Assembly: GCA_016704345.1 (NCBI GenBank)
Contig: JADJAH010000003.1
Location: 186,001 to 250,000, forward strand
Source of the DNA: Ignavibacteria bacterium
GTDB taxonomy: Bacteria; Bacteroidota; Ignavibacteria; Tepidaquicellales; Tepidaquicellaceae
Direction: 5' to 3'
DNA: 64,000 nucleotides
Made by a program: the position numbers and the translations under genes. Shown piece by piece: positions 9,271 to 18,640 of the stretch (positions are counted from its first letter, which is position 1; every line of letters begins with the position of its first letter). The notes under the pieces were generated by a model. That model was not told the origin of the DNA, did not search any database, and worked only from the letters and a program-made list of their open reading frames with translations.

Positions 9271-10308
9271 TTGAATATCTATAAATCAATCATAAGGCCG
9301 TTACTGTTTACAATTGATCCTGAAAGAGCACATGAACTCGCTCTCGGAATGATCACAAAATTGAAACTTGCCTATCCACTTTTTCACTCAGGATATTCCC
9401 CCGTTAATAATGATCCCGTGAAGATCGGCCCTCTGACTTTTAGAAACAGGCTCGGACTCGCCGCCGGATTTGACAAGAACGGTACGGCAATAGAATTTTG
9501 GGATGCACTCGGATTTTCACACGTCGAAGTGGGAACTGTTACTCCATTGCCTCAGCCTGGAAATGAGTTGCCGCGTATCTTCCGGCTTCCAAAAGATTCA
9601 GCGCTGATCAACCGGCTTGGCTTCAATAACCGAGGGGCGGATGCGGTGAGAACCAACATTCTAAAAGCACGTAAGAAAGTCAGCAATGATTTTGTTATCG
9701 GAGTAAATATCGGCAAGAACAAATCAACACCGGTTGAAGATGCTGTGAAAGATTACACAACCTGCTTTGAAAAAATGTATGATGCTGCAGATTATTTTAC
9801 AGTTAATGTTTCATCGCCAAATACTCCCGGCCTGTGGCAGCTTCAGGATGAAGAACATCTTGCAGAACTTCTTTCTAAAATATCCGCTTTGAACAATAGC
9901 ATCTCTTCCCAGAAACAAGTGAGGAACAAAGACATCTTTCTCAAAATAGCTCCCGACATTAATGATGAAACACTTCACTCAATTTTTAACATCTGTACCG
10001 CAAATGAAATCACAGGTATCATAGCTACAAATACAACGATTGGAAGAACCGGCTTACAAACAGTCATCGATCAGCAAGGCGGGCTCAGCGGAAAACCGGT
10101 GTTCGGAAAGTCGAACGAGGTGCTTGGAAAACTCAATGAACTCCGCAAAGCTTCATCACACAAGACTCCCGAACTCATTGGAGTAGGCGGTGTCTTTACA
10201 AAAAGTGATTACAAAGAAAAGTTAAGACTCGGTGCATCGCTTGTTCAGGTCTATACCGGTTTTGTTTACGAAGGACCGGGGATGATAAAAGAGTTGTTAA
10301 ACAGTTAG
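9271..10308 (+). CDS. pyrD: dihydroorotate dehydrogenase, class 2 (quinone-dependent)
   Basis: Oxidises dihydroorotate to orotate in pyrimidine synthesis, passing electrons to quinone through FMN. The N-terminal segment IRPLLFTIDPERAHELAL is the amphipathic membrane/quinone region that marks class 2. Further landmarks are GLAAGFDKNG, VGTVTPLPQPGN, the catalytic-loop Ser in NVSSPNTPGL, NTTIGR and GVGG near the FMN phosphate. The 345-residue length is normal. The start is a TTG with AAGGAAA just upstream; no ATG fits. The gene begins directly after the tRNA terminator, so its own promoter must overlap that region or read-through is used. Confidence 0.95.
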   Translation: MNIYKSIIRPLLFTIDPERAHELALGMITKLKLAYPLFHSGYSPVNNDPVKIGPLTFRNRLGLAAGFDKNGTAIEFWDALGFSHVEVGTVTPLPQPGNELPRIFRLPKDSALINRLGFNNRGADAVRTNILKARKKVSNDFVIGVNIGKNKSTPVEDAVKDYTTCFEKMYDAADYFTVNVSSPNTPGLWQLQDEEHLAELLSKISALNNSISSQKQVRNKDIFLKIAPDINDETLHSIFNICTANEITGIIATNTTIGRTGLQTVIDQQGGLSGKPVFGKSNEVLGKLNELRKASSHKTPELIGVGGVFTKSDYKEKLRLGASLVQVYTGFVYEGPGMIKELLNS

Positions 10309-10539
10309 ATTATCCAGAGCATTAAAAAATACGTTTAAGTTTGTATTACAGGAAGTTGGTGTACATGGTAAGGAAATGGATTCATCATACAATTACTATG
10401 AATGTCCGGATTTATCAAACGTGTTTTTTGCAGATTGTTATTTGCTAAAAAAGAATATGCGCTCCCGGATATCTGCTAAACAATGCGCAGTACTGTTTGA
10501 CAGTTCCGGGAACGCAATAAGCTGATAAGATTGAATTAC

Positions 10540-11589
10540 TTAGGGTCTTACCGATCCCACAAAATTATATGCGTTGTTATCTGCAAGTGAAGCATCCGTT
10601 GCATCTACGATGTCATCATAATTCAGGTCTGTAGAAATATAGCCTGACCCAAAATTAAATGCATCATTATCTATCAAACCGGCATCTGTTCCATCTATAA
10701 CCCCGTCCTGATTTACATCTCCACTGAAAGCTGTCCATCTTGTTCCCAATAATTGAAGATTGCTTCCGTAAGCTTGTGACGATGATGTTGTAAAGTTGTA
10801 GGTCATTGAGTTTGCTGTGAAACTGTTTCCGGCGGCGCTCCATGTTTCAATAGCATTCCTGTGTGTTAAGACAATGTAGTATGGAACTCCGTTTGAAACA
10901 CCTGTGAAAGTAAAAGCACCTACTCCGCTTGAGTTTAGAATTGCCTTTGAAGAACTGACAATTGCATAAGGCGAAGTTGTGTTTCTGAGATAAATCGTTG
11001 CTGTATCACTTACCAGAGTATTCGTACCCGGGTTATACAATCCCTCGATGAGAGCTGTAAGGTTAAGCGTGCTTGAAGGTTCAATGATGTTGACATTCCT
11101 GTTAACTGCCCAGTTCCATTGATCTCCGCTTTCATTGCCATCGCTGTTCGATGCAAGTCCGTCAGCCCATAACGTATCAACTCCTGCAGTCGCAGGCGCA
11201 GTGTAGTTGAAAAGTATAGTTATAGAACCGGCTGTCATTGGAAGATTGTTGTTATGAGTGATCTCACCGCTTTGAAGTCTTGTACCTGATGTTACTGCAG
11301 CCAAGGTACCTCTTCTGGTTGCTACGTCAAGTCCGGCGCCGGTAAGTCCTGACCTTGTGATGACCAATGAGAATTGTGCTGTCTGACCTTTTACGACTGA
11401 TGTAGGTCCGTTGATTACTGAGGTGACTCCTGATACTGCAGACCCGTGACAGCTGCAGCCGGATGTCGAAGTTTTCCTTGTTCTTCCTGTTCTTCCACCC
11501 TCATCACCGTAAGTGGAGACACTGATTGTCAGAAAGGCCAATATGCAAACGGCTAAGCCCAACCTGATCAGAGTGTTGTTTTTGCTCAT
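10540..11589 (-). CDS. secreted choice-of-anchor-V-like protein with dockerin-like C-terminus
   Basis: The start at 11589 gives a clean signal peptide (MSKNNTLIRLGLAVCILAF). The first domain has the SGCSCHGS motif and a beta-rich body (GQTAQFSLVI, GEITHNNNLPMTAGSITILF) resembling choice-of-anchor-V domains found in Bacteroidota surface proteins. About 170 C-terminal residues form the shared module: LTALIEGLYNPG, IVLTHRNAIETWSAA, GDVNQDGVIDGTD, LNYDDIVDATD, ending NNAYNFVGSVRP. CSCH is not a CxxCH heme site, so a cytochrome is not supported. No type IX sorting domain is present. The module is strictly C-terminal here. Confidence 0.75.
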   Translation of the reverse strand: MSKNNTLIRLGLAVCILAFLTISVSTYGDEGGRTGRTRKTSTSGCSCHGSAVSGVTSVINGPTSVVKGQTAQFSLVITRSGLTGAGLDVATRRGTLAAVTSGTRLQSGEITHNNNLPMTAGSITILFNYTAPATAGVDTLWADGLASNSDGNESGDQWNWAVNRNVNIIEPSSTLNLTALIEGLYNPGTNTLVSDTATIYLRNTTSPYAIVSSSKAILNSSGVGAFTFTGVSNGVPYYIVLTHRNAIETWSAAGNSFTANSMTYNFTTSSSQAYGSNLQLLGTRWTAFSGDVNQDGVIDGTDAGLIDNDAFNFGSGYISTDLNYDDIVDATDASLADNNAYNFVGSVRP

Positions 11590-12034
<445 letters not shown>

Positions 12035-12814
12035 TTATCTTTTCTCTTGCACAAACCTCGCAGCCTTTACAATAAAGGATCTCGGAAAGAACCGCACACC
12101 AAAAACAAGCAACGAATTCAGAAATCCCGGAACGGCAACGGACTTTCCTTTCATCATTGCATTGTAACCATACTCGGCAACTTCTTTCGATGTCGGCAAT
12201 TTTCTTCCTTTTACCATTCGGCTTTCATTGATCTTTGCGGCGTTCTGAAATCCCGTAACTGTAGGACCCGGGCAAAGAGTTGTAACAGTCACCGGCTTAC
12301 CGCTAAGCTCATTTCCGATCGCTTCGGAGAAACTTAGCACGTAAGCTTTGCTTGCATAGTAAACTGCCATCAGGGGGCCGGGCTGAAACGCAGCTGTTGA
12401 AGCAACGTTCATTAGCTTACCACCGCCATTTCTTATCATATCACCAATGAACAGCTTTGTAAGATGTGTGAGAGAAGTAATATTGAGATTTATCATTTGC
12501 AATTCTTTCTCCCAATCAGTTTCAGCAAACATCCCGAACACGCCAAACCCGGCATTGTTGATAAGGTAATCAACGGAAATATTCTTTTCCTTTAGTTCGT
12601 CGTAAATTTCCCTTGCGGAACGTGGTTCTGAAAGATCTTTGCCGATCACATGAACTCTTACTTTGTATTGTTGCTCAAACTTTGTCTTGATTTCTTCAAG
12701 CTTTTCAATGCTTCTAGCGATAAGTACAAGGTCACCGCCTTTTGATGCATGAAGTTCTGCGAGGTCAAGCCCAATGCCGCCCGATGCTCCTGTTATTAAT
12801 GCTGTCTTGTTCAT
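12035..12814 (-). CDS. short-chain dehydrogenase/reductase, DltE/YqjQ-like
   Basis: 259-residue classical SDR. It has the NAD(P)-binding TGASGGIG motif near the N-terminus, NNAGFG, the catalytic Ser in VASTAAF, YxxxK as YYASK, and CPGPT after the active site. It belongs with the COG0300-type SDRs, which have a C-terminal helix rich in basic and aromatic residues. Substrate unknown. ATG at 12814 is preferred over the in-frame TTG just before it. It appears monocistronic. Confidence 0.85.
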   Translation of the reverse strand: MNKTALITGASGGIGLDLAELHASKGGDLVLIARSIEKLEEIKTKFEQQYKVRVHVIGKDLSEPRSAREIYDELKEKNISVDYLINNAGFGVFGMFAETDWEKELQMINLNITSLTHLTKLFIGDMIRNGGGKLMNVASTAAFQPGPLMAVYYASKAYVLSFSEAIGNELSGKPVTVTTLCPGPTVTGFQNAAKINESRMVKGRKLPTSKEVAEYGYNAMMKGKSVAVPGFLNSLLVFGVRFFPRSFIVKAARFVQEKR

Positions 12815-12920
12815 CAAGTGTTTTGAAAAGTATTGAGAATTTCTATGGTCGAAACTCTATTTGAAAAGTGCATCACAGTATAAAATTTATGAAAATTAGA
12901 TAATGATCTAACATCCTTCC

Positions 12921-15691
12921 TTATGGCCTTATCACAGCGACAAAGTTCAATGAGTTGTTATCCGCAATTCCAAGATCGGTTGCGTCAATGAAGTTGTCTC
13001 CGTTAAGATCAGTCGCTTCATATCCTGTTAAGAATTGCGAAGCATCATTATCAATTGAACTCATATCGTTTCCGTCAATGATGCCGTCCCGATTCACATC
13101 GCCCGAATAGAATGTCCACTTCGCTCCGACGAGTTTCATGTTATCTCCGTATGCGTGTTGTTGGGTTGAAGTCATATCAAGTGATACGGTCTGCCCTTGT
13201 GAAAGTGATATCGCCGATGCAGTCCAGGTTTCCAGAGCATTTCTGTGGATGAACTGCACATAGTAATTTCCATCCACGGCAATATTAAATTGCGCGGTTG
13301 CATTTCCGAGGTTATTGAGAAACACTACTGAAGAATCGATTGCTGCAAACGGAGTTGATGCTTCGCGAAGAATAATTCTTACTGTGTCAGCAACCTGCAA
13401 TGTGCCATTGTAGAATCCTTCAATACCGGCAGTAACATTCAAAAAGAGAGGAGGAGGATTCGTGAATCCTTTCTTTGTGCCATTTCCAAAACTAGTGACC
13501 CATACTTCATTTTGGTCATACGGATTGTAGAAGATCCTTTCCGGCTGACGAAAGTTGTAGCCTTGTACCTGAGAAAAAGTTGGTGAAGCGCTGTTGATAT
13601 TGCTGCTGTACCACAATCCGTTCACCTCGGTTGACATGTACATCTCATTTGGATTTACAGGACTTACAGTGCATGAGCCGACGCGGTCAAGGTTGTTGAT
13701 CTTTGTCCAGTTGATGCCTTTGTTAGTTGTGCGGTATAATCCGCCAAGCCCGTTCGGCGGACCGCCCCATCCGCTGAAGACGCAGCCGTACCAGGTACTT
13801 TGTGTTGCATCGTGAGGGTCTACAACAACGTCTTTTGTCCAGTAATACATTCCCGTATGTGATCTGTCTGTCCAGCTTGTACCACCGTTAGTACTGATGA
13901 ATATTCCCGAACTTGCAGTAAACACTCCCGAGGAATTTCTTCTTCCTGAATATGACGCAAGCAATGTTCCGTCGTTGAGTACTCTAATGTTGAATGGATG
14001 TCCTTCCGTTCTCGGGGGATTAGTGAGCTTCGTCCATGTTGAAGAGCTTCCGTTCTGAATGTTTGACGAAACAAAGATTCCGCCGAGTGTGCTGTGGATC
14101 ACGCTTGCATACATCCTGTTCTGATGATTCGGATCAAGTGACAACCAAATTACCGGGTGTACAAAGTCATGAAGCGTAAGCCATACCGCGCCTTTGTTGG
14201 TTGAATACAGTACAGCGCCGGTTCCGGTGTTGATGCGCGAGTCCGCAAGATATGTGCTTTGATACATATCGTGAACGGATGAAGTTGCTCCGTAGAGGAT
14301 ACCGCTTACGGGATGCTTCACTGAATAGTACATTGTGTTATATGTGTGTCCCGTGTAATTGAATGACCAGTAATTGCCTCCGTCAGTTGTACGCGTGCCT
14401 CTTATGTCGGAGTAACAGCCGAAGATGTTGTTAGTGTCTGCCCATTCAAGCCACCAGCAGCTTGTGTTTTCGAGACCTATACCGCGGTAAGATTTTCCTT
14501 TCGGTGTCGGGAGATTCATAGAATTCTGATCTGCAATATTCAGATATGCCTGACGCCACGTTGCTCCGCCGTTTGTTGAGATGTGCGGAAATCCAAGGTC
14601 GGTGATGATAAGCTTGTTTGCATCGACGGGTGAACATTGGAATCCCAGAGCATACTCGCCATACGACCAGCCCCTGTCTCCGCCAAAGCCGCTCCAGCCG
14701 GTGAAGATGTTTTGATTATTATTTGTAAGAAGAGTACTGCTCCAATTCATTCCGCCGTTGGTTGTCTTATAAACGATCGGATCTCCTGCATCACTGCCGC
14801 CTGCCAGATAAGCGACATTAATATTGCTCAATGACATTGATGCAAAGAAAGGATGATGCGATGTGTTGATGCCTGAAACTTTTTGTGCCCAGCTTGATTG
14901 CCCCAGTCAATTGAGAAAACATTCTGATACCCGTAGTGATCAGCTCCGGTAACCCCGGGATAAACATCACCGCTGTTCAAAGTTATACAGAAGAAGCGGG
15001 TAACACCGCCTTGTTTTGCTGCTGCAAAAGAGACAATTGCTTCAGTAGCAGGTATGCCGGTAATGGCGGACATAGAAAATGTTGACCCGTTATTAGTTGA
15101 AACAAGAACTCCGTTATCCAGGCATACAAAAATATTGTTTCCGTCAAAGAATACGCCTGCAATGTAACAGCCATTTGCATTGCTGTATTTTTGGGTGAAT
15201 GTGGTTCCACCGTTTGATGAGTAAAACAGTGTCGTATAATCTGAAGTAAGTAAGCGGTTTGAATTAGCCGGATCAGCGTTCAAAGAGAAGGCTCCGCCGA
15301 AGGTAGGATCGGAAGCGATTGCATTCCATGTGACGCCGCCGTCAGTGCTTTTGTTGGGAGTCATCAAATCGCCTGCAAAATTTACACAGTAAAGTATTTG
15401 TGGATTCTCCGTGAATCTGACATTGGCTCCGTTATTGCCTGTGATATTGTTGAAGCTGATCTCACTCCAGGATAGTCCGAGGTTTGTTGTATGAAACAAT
15501 TCACTCATGTCACAAGCAATGTAGATCTCATCAGAATTGTGAGGACTGAAACTCGGTGAGAACAGCGCGCCGCCGGCTCCGGGCCCTTTGGAAGTCCATT
15601 GAGTTATCTGCGGATAAGCAGTTGAACAGAAAAGTACAAGTACAAAGACGATGAATAATTTTGGGGATTTAAGAATAATAAAGTTCTTCAT
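12921..15691 (-). CDS. secreted beta-propeller (BNR/VPS10-like) protein with dockerin-like C-terminus; frameshift
   Basis: Two overlapping frames form one gene of about 923 residues. The first 280 codons give a signal peptide and BNR-type repeats (STDGGVTWN, SSNGGTTF, STNNGSTF); the second frame continues with TTNGGMNWS, STNGGATWR, TTDGGNYWS and STNGGTSWT. Inserting one base near 14892 restores WGNQAWAQKVSGIN across the junction; as written the first frame stops shortly after. The fold is a two-bladed-type propeller as in sialidase or xyloglucanase-like proteins, with no assignable substrate. The last 190 residues are the shared module (GIEGFYNG, FIHRNALETWTAS, GDVNRDGIIDGND, LNGDNFIDATD), ending LNFVAVIRP. 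Confidence 0.75.
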
Positions 15692-15939
15692 GAGCTTTTG
15701 AATTTTAGAAGTTTATCGATTAAATCCTCAAACATATTACTTATTCTGATTCAAACAAGAAAGGTGCGCGAGTGTATTTGATTGTATGCACCGGAAGAAT
15801 CAAAACTCAAACCAATCACCTTGCCCAAAACCTCAGTTGACAAGATGCCGGATCATATTCAAAATTCCTGTCCTCCAATTATTTACGGAGAATGCTAATG
15901 TTTAGTACAAAGCGAATTACATTATAACAACCTGGTTTG

Positions 15940-16563
15940 TCAATTGACCAGTTTAAAATATTCCGTAATCCCGCTAAGAATATTCTGAACTGCAAATGAT
16001 GCCAGTATCAGTCCCATGATCTTGCTTATTACAAGTATTCCCGTTTCTCCAACTTTATCCTGGACCTTTCTTGCAGCAAGCAAGAGCAGGTAAGTTGCTG
16101 CTATAACCAGTAGTACAATGAAAGACGTCAGTGCCTGTTGCGGCAAGGTATAGGTGTTGTTGTCAGTTAGAAGCACCACCGACAATAGCGCACCGGGAGA
16201 TGCAATTGATGGCATTGCAATAGGGAATACAGTTACGTGTGAATAATCCTTTATCAAATGTTTCTCGCCTTCCGGTTTGCCCTCTCCGAAAATCATTGTC
16301 AATGCAAACAAAAATAGTATCAGCCCTCCGGCGATCTGAAATGCGGGAAGTGTAATATTCATTGCCTCCATTATCAATTGCCCGGCAACAATGAAAAAAA
16401 GAAGAATGAAGAATGCAATGATGCATGCGTTAACGGCAACCTTCTTCTTTGTGGCATAATCAAAATTCTTTGTTGCTTCCAGAAATACCGGTACCGAACC
16501 GACAGGATCAATAACAGCAAAGAGAAACAAGAATGTTTTCAGAAGATAAAGAAACTCGGTCAT
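15940..16563 (-). CDS. MarC family (UPF0056) membrane protein
   Basis: About 207 residues with six hydrophobic segments. The N-terminal AVIDPVGSVPVFLEAT stretch and the internal FPIAMPSIASPGALL motif are characteristic of MarC/YhgN proteins. They are inner-membrane proteins of uncertain function; the old link to multiple antibiotic resistance is not supported. ATG at 16563 is chosen over two upstream TTG codons. Confidence 0.9.
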   Translation of the reverse strand: MTEFLYLLKTFLFLFAVIDPVGSVPVFLEATKNFDYATKKKVAVNACIIAFFILLFFIVAGQLIMEAMNITLPAFQIAGGLILFLFALTMIFGEGKPEGEKHLIKDYSHVTVFPIAMPSIASPGALLSVVLLTDNNTYTLPQQALTSFIVLLVIAATYLLLLAARKVQDKVGETGILVISKIMGLILASFAVQNILSGITEYFKLVN

Positions 16564-16794
16564 ATTCAACAAGAATAGTAAGTGAGAAAATCAGTATGAC
16601 AAATTACATTGAATAGAAATGAGTTGCAACGGATGGAGAGAAGAATGTCTATGTTCCCTTTTAACAATTGTAATTTTGCGCTTAATCAATTTCACACTGC
16701 TACAATAATATGCATTCAAGAAGACAAGTCACTTAGTTAACTTGTAAAATAATTTTGTATAAACATTTTTTTGTTAACAGCTTGATTTGTATTT

Positions 16795-17286
16795 ATGAAG
16801 ATCAAGATTCGAAAAGCCGAACTCAAAGATCTCTCACAGATAGTAAAAATACTGGCAGGTGACAAGCTTGGAAAATTTCGGGAAGAGTTTGCCGAACCGC
16901 TTCCGGTCAATTACACAAATGCATTTGAGAAGATTGATGCTAACCCTTCACAATTATTGCTTGTTGCTGAAGATGAAACAAGGCAGATGGTTGGGACCAT
17001 GCAGTTAACCTTCATACAATATCTTACTTACCGCGGGGGACTCCGAGCACAGGCTGAAGCCGTCTTTGTAAGAGAAGACTTTCGGGGCAAGGGCGTTGGA
17101 AGCGAGTTGATGAGATATGCAATTAAGCAATCCAAACTAAGAGGCGCACATTTGCTTCAACTTACTACGGACAAGCAAAGACCTGAGGCAGTAAAATTCT
17201 ATGAGAAACTGGGATTCAAAGCATCGCACGAGGGAATGAAACTACATTTCAAATTGAGTAACGATATTATTAGATCCGTGAAATAG
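16795..17286 (+). CDS. GNAT family N-acetyltransferase
   Basis: 163-residue single-domain acetyltransferase. The acetyl-CoA pyrophosphate-binding motif is visible as REDFRGKGVGSELM, with EAVFVRE in strand beta-4 and KFYEKLGFKAS near the C-terminus. Substrate unknown. A TAATTTTG element at 16750-16757 resembles the Bacteroidota -7 promoter box, but no matching -33 element was seen. Confidence 0.9.
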   Translation: MKIKIRKAELKDLSQIVKILAGDKLGKFREEFAEPLPVNYTNAFEKIDANPSQLLLVAEDETRQMVGTMQLTFIQYLTYRGGLRAQAEAVFVREDFRGKGVGSELMRYAIKQSKLRGAHLLQLTTDKQRPEAVKFYEKLGFKASHEGMKLHFKLSNDIIRSVK

Positions 17287-17390
17287 ATTTCCATAAACTG
17301 TTTTGCGGAAAAATAATCAGTAAAATTATGCAAGATCAATCCACAGGAGATAGTGTTCTAAAATCAAACGGAGTACAGTTGAGATCTAAC

Positions 17391-18002
17391 ATGAAACTTT
17401 ATCTTTTGCTGTTACTTTTGATCACGGTTGTTTTCATTCACTTGGCTCAAGATGAATCTTATTCAGCGGCCGATTCAAATATGCAGGACAAGAAAGTGAA
17501 AATTCTCTGGCGGGAGGATTATTACAACGCAGAGCTTCAGGATACAATGAGCATGATAGTAATGAACTCATCTTATTGCAGTACTCTTCCAGATCCGGAA
17601 AAAGCTGCAATTGCATTTGTGGCTACTTTTGTGGGGAATGATTGCTGGTGGGACGGACAATACACAAATGATAGAAGCAATCTCAAGTGTAAGGTTCTGA
17701 CTGAATTGAATCTCGGCTATCAATGTTCTGAAATTCATCTAGAATTTCTCCGCCAATGGTTTAGTGAAGACGCAAAAGCATTGAAGAGACTGGAGGATTG
17801 TCCAACCACACCTTTTACCGCAACTGTGCAGGAAACATTTGACAGCATCAGCATTGCTGTTGAAGGTCAATCTATAATTGTGAACTTCTCGGTAACAGGC
17901 TCCAATATCCGTGAAGATCTTGAGTGGCACAGAACAGAAGAGATCACCTTTCGAAATGCGGAAGACAAAGTCTTTATCGAAAAGGAAATTAAGTTAGACT
18001 GA
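17391..18002 (+). CDS. exported protein of unknown function
   Basis: I do not recognise the family. The start at 17391 (MKLYLLLLLLITVVFIHL) gives a hydrophobic signal sequence; an in-frame ATG at 17328 would add 21 polar residues. The mature part is mainly acidic with four to five cysteines (SSYCSTLPDPEKA, NDCWWDGQY, GYQCSEIH, LEDCPTTP), compatible with disulfides in the periplasm. It ends with TGA at 18000-18002, and the codons directly after that stop, in the same frame, match the shared dockerin-like repeat. The GNAT gene lies 41 bases upstream of the longer start, so the two may be cotranscribed. Confidence 0.6.
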   Translation: MKLYLLLLLLITVVFIHLAQDESYSAADSNMQDKKVKILWREDYYNAELQDTMSMIVMNSSYCSTLPDPEKAAIAFVATFVGNDCWWDGQYTNDRSNLKCKVLTELNLGYQCSEIHLEFLRQWFSEDAKALKRLEDCPTTPFTATVQETFDSISIAVEGQSIIVNFSVTGSNIREDLEWHRTEEITFRNAEDKVFIEKEIKLD

Positions 18003-18074
18003 TTTGCTGATGCAACAGATCTTGGCATTGCTGAAAATAATTCATACAACTTTGTTACAGTTGTCAGGCCATAG
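18003..18074 (+). pseudogene. orphan dockerin-like repeat remnant
   Basis: Twenty-three codons and a TAG encode FADATDLGIAENNSYNFVTV followed by VRP. This is nearly the same as the last repeat of the proteins at 12921 (FIDATDLGIADNNSLNFVAV) and 10540 (IVDATDASLADNNAYNFVGS). It has no start codon and lies directly after the TGA of the preceding gene, in the same frame. It is best read as a fragment of a deleted sister gene, or a fused C-terminus cut off by a stop. Confidence 0.8.
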
Positions 18075-18111
18075 AGGTCAAAATAGTTTCCCGTTATTAT
18101 TCCAACAGAAA

Positions 18112-18140
18112 AGAAAAATGGCATCCTTTTCGGGATGCCA
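18112..18140 (-). terminator. intrinsic terminator of the lipoprotein gene
   Basis: On the minus strand, TGGCATCC and GGATGCCA pair around a six-base loop and are followed by TTTTTCTTTT. It lies 7 bases after the stop of the lipoprotein gene. On the plus strand the hairpin is followed by only TCTG, so it points mainly one way. Confidence 0.85.
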
Positions 18141-18147
18141 TCTGAAG

Positions 18148-18561
18148 TTACTGCTTTAACCAATCATCCTGTAGATACCACTTGCCGTTCTTCTGCTTGA
18201 AGACAATGGGCACTCTAAGATTGTCAGAGAAATACGTCATCTGCTTTCCCCCGGGTTCGTATGTAGGTTGAATATTCTTGGCAATCTTCAGTGCACTCTG
18301 CAATGCACGGGCTCTGTCAGCGCTGAAAGGAAGCGTTGCCTGATTGATGCCCCCCATTCTCTGAAGGTACGACGGATCAACATACTTTTCCATAAATTCA
18401 GTATTGTGCCCCACGTTAAGGACATTGATCATGTCCTGCATCTGATACTTTAGATCACTTCGGTACTGAGAATATTCCGGAGATGTTCCTGAACAACCGG
18501 AAAGGAATGCAAGGATTGATATAGCAAGAACGGTAAAGATTGTGCTCTTAAAGTAATTCAT
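18148..18561 (-). CDS. small lipoprotein of unknown function
   Basis: 137 residues with a lipoprotein signal peptide ending in the lipobox LSGC (Cys at about 23). The remaining roughly 115 residues hold helical stretches (YRSDLKYQMQDMINVLN, RARALQSALKIAKN) and a beta-like end (VPIVFKQKNGKWYLQDDW), resembling DUF4878/NTF2-like lipoproteins that end in a KxGKWY motif, but this is not secure. Likely anchored in a membrane. It is followed by its own terminator and lies downstream of the M61 peptidase gene on the same strand. Confidence 0.75.
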   Translation of the reverse strand: MNYFKSTIFTVLAISILAFLSGCSGTSPEYSQYRSDLKYQMQDMINVLNVGHNTEFMEKYVDPSYLQRMGGINQATLPFSADRARALQSALKIAKNIQPTYEPGGKQMTYFSDNLRVPIVFKQKNGKWYLQDDWLKQ

Positions 18562-18640
18562 GAATTCTTATAGGGTTTAATTTTTCTTCTTCCCAAAATA
18601 AACACACTGATTCAAGTATTCAATATAGCATTCACCGATA

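Noticed and set aside
11440..11470. CSCHG motif as a possible heme c site in the protein at 10540
   Set aside because: Spacing is CxCH, not CxxCH, and the surrounding domain resembles choice-of-anchor-V proteins that share this motif without being cytochromes.
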